Assembly (NCBI GenBank): GCA_002298605.1
Contig: DBKS01000042.1
Location: 1 to 13,524, forward strand
From: Bifidobacterium sp. UBA744
Lineage (GTDB): Bacteria > Actinomycetota > Actinomycetes > Actinomycetales > Bifidobacteriaceae
Direction of reading: 5' to 3'
Length of the DNA: 13,524 nucleotides
Of the stretch, positions 7,880 through 13,524 are shown piece by piece. Position 1 is the stretch's first letter. The number at the start of each line of letters is the position of its first letter. The notes below the pieces were generated by a model. It was given only the letters and a program-made list of their open reading frames with translations, did not search any database and was not told the origin of the DNA. A program made the position numbers and the translations under genes.

Positions 7880-9274
7880 ATGGCAAATCGCGAGATCAGC
7901 GAACACAATGAGAATCCCGACGAATCTCCAGCAGGCGCGGAAAACGGGCAGACGGCTCATGCCGCGCAGGGGATCGACCCGAGCCACGCGCAGGCGACGA
8001 CGATGGAGATGGCGGTCGTCCACCCGCGAGACGCCCATCCGCGTGCGGCTGGACGCAAGGGCAGGAACCATGCGCTCGCCAGTATTCTGGGCCCGGCGTT
8101 CGTGGCTGCCGTGGCATATGTGGATCCGGGTAACGTGGCGGCGAATATCACATCCGGCGCCCGTTACGGATTCCTGCTGGTGTGGGTGCTGGTGCTCGCC
8201 AATGCGATGAGCGTGCTGATTCAATATCAATCCGCCAAACTTGGCATCGTCACCGGCAAATCCCTGCCGCAGCTGCTCGGTGAACGCATGGGGGACGCCG
8301 GACGCTTCATGTTCTTCATGCAGGCGGAGGTGATCGCCATCGCCACGGATCTCGCCGAGGTGATCGGCGGCGCGATCGCGCTCAACCTGCTGTTCGGCCT
8401 GCCGCTGTTCGTCGGCGGTCTGATCATCGGCGCGGTGTCGACGGTGCTGCTCATGTTCGAGGGCGGCAAAACCCAGCGCACCTTCGAAAAGATCGTGATC
8501 GCGCTGCTGCTGGTGATCACCTTCGGCTTCATCGCCGGATTGGTGATCGCGCCGCCTAATCCCGGCGAGGTGCTGGGCGGGCTGATCCCGCATTTCAGCG
8601 GCACCGATTCGGTGCTGATGGCTTCGTCGATGCTGGGCGCGACGGTGATGCCGCATGCGATTTATCTACATTCCACGCTGGTGAATGATCATTACGCTGG
8701 CGGCGAGCAGCGTCCGTCCATACGCCAGCTGCTGCGCGGTTCGAAAATCGACGTGGTGTGGGCGCTGCTGCTGGCCGGCACGGTGAATCTGTCGTTGCTG
8801 CTGCTGGCCGCGAACAGCTTGTACGGCATGCAGGGAACGGATTCCATCGAGGGTGCCCAGCATGCCATTGTCACGGTGCTCGGCCCCACGATCGGCACGA
8901 TTTTCTCGATCGGATTGCTGGCTTCGTCGTTGAGCTCCACTTCAGTGGGTACGTATGCCGGCTCGGAGATTATGCGCGGGCTGCTGCATATCAAGGCGCC
9001 GATGTGGGCCTGCCGCATCGTGACCTTGGTGCCGGCGCTGATTGTGCTGTATTTCGCGTCGAACCCGACGATGGCTCTGGTGATCGGCCAGGTGATTCTG
9101 TCGATCGGCATCCCCTTCGCCATCATTCCGCTGATGCGCTATACGCATGACCGCACGCTGATGGGCGAATATGCCGACGGCATGGTGAAGCACGTGATCT
9201 TCATCGCCGTGGCGGCGCTGATCATCGCGCTGAATGTGCTGCTGATCTATCTAACGCTGACCGGTCAGGCGTGA
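7880..9274 (+). CDS. mntH: Nramp-family divalent metal (Mn2+/Fe2+) transporter MntH
   Basis: Proton-coupled importer of Mn2+ or Fe2+ in the cytoplasmic membrane, 464 residues. The two metal-binding unwound helices are recognisable: DPGN in TM1 (82-85, D82 and N85) and GATVMPHAIYLHS in TM6 (253-265, with A254 and M257 as the expected ligands). TDLAEVIGG (156-164) is the conserved TM3 motif. About 11 hydrophobic segments follow in the usual spacing. The start at 7880 is chosen because AGAAGG precedes it by 9 bases; an in-frame TTG at 7835 overlaps the promoter and is rejected. Two features differ from textbook members: MPHA in place of MPHN in TM6, and a hydrophilic cytoplasmic N-tail of about 65 residues with five histidines. 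The 3' end overlaps the convergent MFS gene by 24 bases. Confidence 0.95.
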   Translation: MANREISEHNENPDESPAGAENGQTAHAAQGIDPSHAQATTMEMAVVHPRDAHPRAAGRKGRNHALASILGPAFVAAVAYVDPGNVAANITSGARYGFLLVWVLVLANAMSVLIQYQSAKLGIVTGKSLPQLLGERMGDAGRFMFFMQAEVIAIATDLAEVIGGAIALNLLFGLPLFVGGLIIGAVSTVLLMFEGGKTQRTFEKIVIALLLVITFGFIAGLVIAPPNPGEVLGGLIPHFSGTDSVLMASSMLGATVMPHAIYLHSTLVNDHYAGGEQRPSIRQLLRGSKIDVVWALLLAGTVNLSLLLLAANSLYGMQGTDSIEGAQHAIVTVLGPTIGTIFSIGLLASSLSSTSVGTYAGSEIMRGLLHIKAPMWACRIVTLVPALIVLYFASNPTMALVIGQVILSIGIPFAIIPLMRYTHDRTLMGEYADGMVKHVIFIAVAALIIALNVLLIYLTLTGQA

Positions 9275-10855
9275 CCTGCGCTCACGCAATGCGTGCAGCG
9301 AGATGATGTCGCGCGTGTGTCCCGCGCCCTCCCCCTTCACGCCAAACACCACCAGTATCACCATGATCAGGCAGCAGAGGGTGGAGGCGCGCAATGCCCA
9401 CTGCACGCCGAAAATACTGGAAGAAACGGCGTCGAATCCGCTTGCAGCCCGGTTGGCCGCGCAGGTTTCCATCAGTATGACCAGTACCGGGGATCCCACC
9501 GCGCCGGCGATCTGACGGCAGGTGTTGGTCACCGCCGAGCCGGCCGACACCTCCGTGCCGGCGAGACAGTTCAGCGACCAGGTGGTGATCGGCATGAGCA
9601 CAAATCCCATGCCAATCTGCCGGATGAACTGGCAGATCGAGATGTAGTAGATCCACGTGTTCGGGCCGATCAGACTCATCATGGCGGTGCCGATGGTCAG
9701 CACGATGGATCCGAACAGGGCGACCGGCCTTGCTCCGAAGCGGTCAAGCGCCTTGCCGCCGAAGAACTGCGAAATGGCCTGCCCTATGGCGCCCGGCAGG
9801 AAAATCAGTCCGGACATTGTAGCGGAGTAGCCGCGATCGTTTTGAATGTAGAGCGGGACGATCACCATAATCGAGCTGAATGCGAAGAATGTCAGCATTG
9901 CGATGATCGTGCCGATGGTGAAGGATTTGTTTTTCAAAACGCCAAGATCGAGCAGCGGCGGTTCCGCGGATGAGGCCGCACGATACTGCTGGTCGCGCTG
10001 AATCTGGCGCAGTACGAACCAGGCGACGCCCGCCAGTCCGACCGTCATGGGCAACCATACCATCGGATGCGTGAATGGGAAGGCCTCGATGTTGGTGAAG
10101 CCGAACATCAGTCCGCCGAAACCGAAAACCGACAGCGCCACCGAGAAGAAGTCGGCGCGCGCGGTGGGGTCGGATTCGCCGAAGTCGCGCAACCACAGGA
10201 TCGAGGCGGCCGCGCACAGCACGCCGATGACGGTCAGGGGAATGAAAATCGAACGCCATCCGTTCGCGTCGGTTTGCCAGCCACCCAGCGTCGGCCCGAT
10301 CGCCGGGGCGACGGACATCGCCAGACCGACCATACCCATCGCCATGCCGCGGCGCGACAGTGGGTAGATGGTGAATACGGTGATCTGCAGCACCGGCCAC
10401 ATCACGCCCGTGCCGGCCGCCTGCAGGATGCGGCCGATCAGCACCAGAATGAAGCTTGGTCCCAGCCATGACATCGCCGAACCGATGGTGAACACCACCA
10501 TGGATGTGATCACGATCTGCCGGGTGGAGAAGCGTCGGGTCAGGAAGGCGGTCAACGGCACCATCACGCCCATCACGAGCTGGAAGCTCGATGTGAGCCA
10601 CTGGCCTGTGGTGACGGTGATGTGGAATTCGGCGACGATGGTGGGCAGGGCGCTGGTGAGCTGCAGTTGCGTGAAATTGCCGACGAAGGTGATGAAGGTG
10701 AGGATCGCGATCGAGACGAACGCCGGTCGGGTCAGATGGCCGTCGACATAGGATTCCGCTTGGGTGAGCGGTGCGTGGCTGGAGCGCGGTGCGCCGGTTG
10801 CGCGGCCCGATCCCGGTTGCCTCTGTGTGGTTGGATCCGTTGCCTTGTCCGTCAT
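9251..10855 (-). CDS. MFS multidrug exporter, DHA2 (14-TM, EmrB/QacA) family
   Basis: Proton-driven drug/organic-compound exporter of 534 residues. After a polar N-tail (1-42) it shows about 14 hydrophobic segments, which with the length points to the DHA2 branch rather than 12-helix exporters. Motif C, the antiporter signature, is seen as SVAPAIGPTLGGWQ (181-194); motif B is LIGRILQAAGTG (139-150, R142); motif A after TM2 is degenerate (TAFLTRRFSTRQ, 102-113, in place of the usual GxLaDrxGrk). The ATG at 10855 is the furthest upstream start, but its ribosome binding site is poor (AGGAA is 17 bases away), so expression may be low or conditional. The gene is divergent from the DJ-1/PfpI gene across 277 bases and convergent with mntH, overlapping its last 24 bases. 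Substrate unknown. Confidence 0.92.
   Translation of the reverse strand: MTDKATDPTTQRQPGSGRATGAPRSSHAPLTQAESYVDGHLTRPAFVSIAILTFITFVGNFTQLQLTSALPTIVAEFHITVTTGQWLTSSFQLVMGVMVPLTAFLTRRFSTRQIVITSMVVFTIGSAMSWLGPSFILVLIGRILQAAGTGVMWPVLQITVFTIYPLSRRGMAMGMVGLAMSVAPAIGPTLGGWQTDANGWRSIFIPLTVIGVLCAAASILWLRDFGESDPTARADFFSVALSVFGFGGLMFGFTNIEAFPFTHPMVWLPMTVGLAGVAWFVLRQIQRDQQYRAASSAEPPLLDLGVLKNKSFTIGTIIAMLTFFAFSSIMVIVPLYIQNDRGYSATMSGLIFLPGAIGQAISQFFGGKALDRFGARPVALFGSIVLTIGTAMMSLIGPNTWIYYISICQFIRQIGMGFVLMPITTWSLNCLAGTEVSAGSAVTNTCRQIAGAVGSPVLVILMETCAANRAASGFDAVSSSIFGVQWALRASTLCCLIMVILVVFGVKGEGAGHTRDIISLHALRERRSRLTGQR
9257..9268. repeat. Perfect palindrome shared by the ends of mntH and the MFS gene
   Basis: CTGACCGGTCAG is a perfect 12-base palindrome inside the 24-base tail-to-tail overlap, so both proteins end with the same Leu-Thr-Gly-Gln followed by one more residue (Ala in MntH, Arg in the exporter). 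With flanking ACG/CGT and one bulged base it could fold into a stem of about 8 pairs on either transcript. There is no T-run on either side. Confidence 0.5.
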
Positions 10856-10865
10856 ATGGCTGTCG

Positions 10866-10889
10866 TCTCGATTCCTGATAATTCTCGAT
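10866..10889. promoter_or_regulatory. Direct repeat upstream of the MFS gene, candidate operator
   Basis: TCTCGAT occurs at 10866-10872 and 10883-10889, 17 bases apart, 11 bases before the MFS start and between it and the divergent DJ-1/PfpI gene. It is AT-rich between copies (TCCTGATAAT). No regulator gene is visible in the window. The rest of the 10856-11132 gap shows no convincing consensus promoter in either direction and no small ORF with a ribosome binding site. Confidence 0.25.
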
Positions 10890-11132
10890 ATACGTGTCTG
10901 CCGTGCATGCCTGCGGCCGTGGCCGCGTTCCGTCGCGGCGCAGTTCCGTCATCATCAAAAGAAACTCAACTACTCTACGTTCCGCGGTGGATATTGCTGG
11001 CGGTGTCGGAAATCGGCGCATTGATTGGGCCGTCGGCGGATCGTCCGCAATTCGCACGGCTCGGTGTAGGTTGGGAACCGGATAGCGCTGATGGCGCGAA
11101 GAACGGATATCGAACAATACAAGGAGTGTCGG

Positions 11133-11681
11133 ATGGCATTGACGGATAAGAGCGTCCTGATCATCGTCAACAACTGGGGCATTGAAGAGACGGAGCTGAC
11201 GCGTCCGCTGCGTGATCTTAAGGCTGCGGGCGTGCGCGTCACGTTGGCGGCCACCACGCTGGATCCGTGCGAAACCGTGAGGCATGACCGCTATGAGGGC
11301 GAGACGCTGACTCCGGATGCGCTGATGGGTGACGTGCGGGCTGACGATTACGATCTGCTGGTGGTGCCCGGCGGCACCTGCAACGTGGATCGGGTCCGTG
11401 TGAATCCCGACGCCATTGCGCTGGCCCAGGCGTTCGCGCGTGCCGGCAAGCCGATTGCCGCGATCTGCCACGGTGCGTGGCTGCTGGTGAACGCCGGTCT
11501 GATCGCCGGCAAAACCGCCGCGCCCTGCCGCTATATTCGCGCCGACATCGAGAACGCGGGCGGCCAGTACGTCGACGAGCGGCTGCATGTGGACGATGAG
11601 CGCGGCTGGCGCCTGATTACCTCCCGCAAGCCCGATGACCTCGACTATTTCGTGGCCGCCATCAAAGACGCCTTGGCGTGA
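11133..11681 (+). CDS. DJ-1/PfpI family protein (class I glutamine-amidotransferase-like)
   Basis: Cytoplasmic stress-type protein of 182 residues in the DJ-1/PfpI superfamily. The nucleophile elbow AICHGAWLL (110-118) holds the reactive C112 followed by H113. The acidic partner E18 lies in WGIEETEL (15-22), LLVVPGG (75-81) is the conserved strand and turn, and SRKPDDLDYF (164-173) is the C-terminal PfpI signature. Members act as deglycases or glyoxalases, chaperones or peptidases; the activity of this one cannot be decided from sequence. The start at 11133 has AAGGAG 7 bases upstream; the frame is open back to 11091 but without a ribosome binding site. Divergent from the MFS exporter, and converging on the tRNA-Ser gene. 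Confidence 0.93.
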   Translation: MALTDKSVLIIVNNWGIEETELTRPLRDLKAAGVRVTLAATTLDPCETVRHDRYEGETLTPDALMGDVRADDYDLLVVPGGTCNVDRVRVNPDAIALAQAFARAGKPIAAICHGAWLLVNAGLIAGKTAAPCRYIRADIENAGGQYVDERLHVDDERGWRLITSRKPDDLDYFVAAIKDALA

Positions 11682-11712
11682 GGGACCCGTTCGAGGTCGC
11701 TGGTTTTCGGTC

Positions 11713-11753
11713 AAAAAAGCCCTGTTCCGTTGACTTGTCAACAAAACAGGGCT
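11713..11753 (-). terminator. Rho-independent terminator of tRNA-Ser
   Basis: On the minus strand AGCCCTGTT (11745-11753) pairs with AACAGGGCT (11718-11726), followed by T6 (11713-11718). Inside, GTTGAC and GTCAAC form a second stem separated from the first by a TT/GG mismatch. It begins a few bases after the tRNA 3' end. It lacks a T-run in the plus direction, so it would serve the DJ-1/PfpI gene only weakly. Confidence 0.88.
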
Positions 11754-11758
11754 ACCGG

Positions 11759-11843
11759 CGGAGGATACGAGATTCGAACTCGTGAGGCTGTTACACCAAC
11801 ACGCTTTCCAAGCGTGCGCCATAGACCACTAGGCGAATCCTCC
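11759..11843 (-). tRNA. tRNA-Ser (anticodon GGA)
   Basis: The minus strand folds as a class II (long variable arm) tRNA. The acceptor is GGAGGAT/ATCCTCC, the D-arm GCCTAGTGGTCTATGGC, and the anticodon stem CACGC/GCGTG around the loop TTGGAAA, giving anticodon GGA. The T-arm is ACGAG-TTCGAAT-CTCGT. The extended variable arm and the G discriminator base fit serine. The 3' CCA is not encoded (CCG follows). It reads UCC and UCU codons. Confidence 0.95.
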
Positions 11844-11887
11844 ATTGCTTGCGAGCCAAGGACCACCTCAACTCAGGCAACCGCTTT

Positions 11888-11916
11888 AGAATAACACAGG
11901 CGTTCGATTTCGCCAA
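11888..11916 (-). promoter_or_regulatory. Promoter of tRNA-Ser
   Basis: On the minus strand TTGGCG (11911-11916) and TATTCT (11888-11893) are separated by exactly 17 bases, with transcription expected to start about 37 bases before the tRNA 5' end. The spacer contains a small GGCG/CGCC dyad. Confidence 0.6.
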
Positions 11917-11922
11917 AACCCG

Positions 11923-11943
11923 CGTGTCTTATTCGTGTCTTAT
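11923..11943. repeat. Tandem direct repeat at the 3' end of the membrane-protein gene
   Basis: CGTGTCTTAT occurs twice (11923-11932 and 11934-11943) with one T between, a period of 11 bases. The second copy contains the TAA stop of the DUF6020-like gene. Confidence 0.45.
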
Positions 11944-13524
11944 GACCGAGGATGACTGCCGTCTCCGGAATCCCGATTGGTGTGTGGTTCCACATCCCGG
12001 CGTACGGCACCATCCCGTATCAGCGGGATCGCGGCGATCAGCGCCACGCCAAACGCCAGCGTCCACGTATAACGCGTCTGATGACCGGGCAGCAGCATCA
12101 GCGAGCAGATCGTCAGCAGCCATGGCACGGCGTATGCCACATTGCGCCCCCGCCTAAGGCAACAGCACAGGGCGATCACAAACAGCGGCACCCACACCGT
12201 GTACAGGTTCTCCTTCAGCATCAGCGACACCCCCGGGATGTTCTTCCACAGTTCGTATATGAACTGTCCAACTTTCTGCGGCGTGGACACTTCGGCGGAC
12301 GTCCAGGTGCTGGCGTATTCGGGCATGATCATATTGCTGCCCTTTTCCTCCCAGCCCCAGCGCACGTACCAGCCTTCGTCGTACACCGGTCCCATTACGA
12401 ACGGGTCGCGCAGCCAGGGGACTGCGGCGAGCGCGGTGTCGGGATGCTGCAGGGCGAGCTTCGTCCACACGCCCACAAACGCCAGCACGTCGCCGCTGGT
12501 CGCCTCGCGGTTGAAACAGCGGTCCTTGACGGCGTCCGCGCTGCCGATCTCCGTATGGTCCTCCACCGGCCAGGTGAGATACGAGCTCAGCTCGTCGGTC
12601 GAGCAGGTGATGACCCGGTCGATGATGGCTTGGTCGCTTGCGCTGATCGACGATCCGTGGTCGAGCATGATCGCGGAGGTTTGCTGCAATGGGATGGCGA
12701 TCATCTCCTGCTTGCCTCCGGGGGCCACGTGCAGGACTGGCATGGCGACTGAGGAGACGACCATACCGAGAACCAGCGGAGTGACCGCCACCGCCAACGA
12801 TGTGATCCGACGTTTCGCCAGCATCACGGCCAGCACCACGAACGTGCCGGCTATGATCTCCACCGAGATCTTGCGCATCTGGCCGCACAGCACCGCAAAC
12901 GCCACAATCCCGATGACGAGCCACGGGCCGAGTTTGAGTCCGCCTCGCACGCGGCGTACGTATTCGACGACCAGCACCATCAGCACTAGGAACGCCGGCA
13001 TCACGGTGGAATCCTTCACCACCGACATCATGAGCCGTCCATACATTGGCACGAAGGCCATGAACGCCAGCGCAACGGCGCAGAAGCCGCGCGGCAGCCT
13101 CAGCACACCGGCCAGATAGGTGATCACAAGGCCGAGAGCCAATGCGCACAGAATGGTCTGCAGTGCAGCCAGCATCCACAGACCCCACGCCTCAGATCCC
13201 ATCCACAGGCCGAGCCGGTCGAAGGCTCCATAGATCAGCGAGTCCAGCCACGGATGCTGGTCGGACAGCACATATCCCGGTAATTCCTGATGCGTGGACG
13301 GATCCCATGCCTGGCCGGTGCGCATCCAGACGAGCTGCGCCACAGTGTCGGCGGCGATGTTGGCAGGCCACAGCATCGCCATCCACGGCGTCCACGTCAG
13401 CAGGATGAGGCCGCCCGTGGCGAGGGCGCGTGCGGGGGAGCATCGTTCGAACAGCCATGAGAGAAGGCCGGACAGCGATGTGGCGAGGCACGCGGAGAGA
13501 CGGTTGCGATTTGTGCCGTTGGTG
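11940..13524 (-). CDS. Large polytopic membrane protein, DUF6020-like (5' end outside window)
   Basis: Partial gene: the frame is open through the right edge, so the protein begins beyond base 13524 and about 527 C-terminal residues are visible. An internal ATG at 13382 is not the true start, since coding continues upstream with another hydrophobic segment (GGLILLTWTPWMAML). Counted from that ATG, the pattern is alternating helices with a loop SDQHPWLDSL (40-49), a KDS motif after a helix (about 123-125), an outer loop with IPLQQTSAI (about 226-234) and a long non-membrane stretch (about 235-375), then three C-terminal helices and a charged tail. This resembles DUF6020 and other GT-C-like membrane proteins thought to act on envelope glycans, but catalytic residues cannot be assigned. 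The start, operon and full length are unknown. The gene is followed by the tRNA-Ser promoter without an obvious terminator. Confidence 0.78.
   Translation of the reverse strand, partial: TNGTNRNRLSACLATSLSGLLSWLFERCSPARALATGGLILLTWTPWMAMLWPANIAADTVAQLVWMRTGQAWDPSTHQELPGYVLSDQHPWLDSLIYGAFDRLGLWMGSEAWGLWMLAALQTILCALALGLVITYLAGVLRLPRGFCAVALAFMAFVPMYGRLMMSVVKDSTVMPAFLVLMVLVVEYVRRVRGGLKLGPWLVIGIVAFAVLCGQMRKISVEIIAGTFVVLAVMLAKRRITSLAVAVTPLVLGMVVSSVAMPVLHVAPGGKQEMIAIPLQQTSAIMLDHGSSISASDQAIIDRVITCSTDELSSYLTWPVEDHTEIGSADAVKDRCFNREATSGDVLAFVGVWTKLALQHPDTALAAVPWLRDPFVMGPVYDEGWYVRWGWEEKGSNMIMPEYASTWTSAEVSTPQKVGQFIYELWKNIPGVSLMLKENLYTVWVPLFVIALCCCLRRGRNVAYAVPWLLTICSLMLLPGHQTRYTWTLAFGVALIAAIPLIRDGAVRRDVEPHTNRDSGDGSHPRS

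Noticed and set aside
9744..11822. Very long minus-strand open frame (692 codons)
   Set aside because: It runs in another frame of the MFS gene and antisense to the DJ-1/PfpI gene, into the tRNA gene; its composition is a GC-rich shadow and no motif is seen.
11759..11843. tRNA-Ser as an integration (att) site of a mobile element
   Set aside because: No second copy of the tRNA 3' end and no integrase or phage-like gene are visible in the window.

Overview
This is a GC-rich (about 60% by eye) stretch of ordinary-looking chromosome, most likely from a Bifidobacterium or a close actinobacterial relative. That assignment is an inference from base composition, the gene set, a serine tRNA whose 3' CCA is not encoded, and short intergenic gaps with AGGAG-type ribosome binding sites. 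No insertion sequence, phage gene, CRISPR array or rRNA is visible.

Left part (1-5238, all minus strand). A strong hairpin at the left edge lies behind a long-chain acyl-CoA ligase gene (122-1945). To the right of the ligase, and transcribed towards it, is an energy-coupling-factor (ECF) vitamin-type transporter in the order S component (MptD/Trep_Strep family), EcfT, and a fused double ATPase EcfA-EcfA'. ecfT and ecfA overlap by ATGA. The S-T gap holds a possible small leader ORF that overlaps the ecfT start. The substrate cannot be read from the sequence.

Middle (5239-9274, plus strand). A 245-base divergent promoter region separates ecfS from a 182-residue protein of unknown function. Next come an aldo/keto reductase of the 2,5-diketogluconate reductase type, a membrane-anchored HNH-family nuclease that probably works outside the cell, and, from its own promoter, an Nramp Mn/Fe transporter (MntH).

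Right part (9251-13524). A 14-helix-type MFS drug exporter on the minus strand ends inside the 3' end of mntH, a 24-base tail-to-tail overlap centred on a perfect 12-base palindrome. Divergent from the exporter is a DJ-1/PfpI-family gene. Then, on the minus strand, come tRNA-Ser(GGA) with its own promoter and a clear Rho-independent terminator, and a large polytopic membrane protein (DUF6020-like) whose 5' end lies beyond the window.

No wholly new multi-gene system stands out. The points most worth a second look are the orphan ECF transporter and its unusual leader regions, the possible leader ORF at ecfT, the unknown 182-residue protein, and the edge hairpin with a third copy of its arm.
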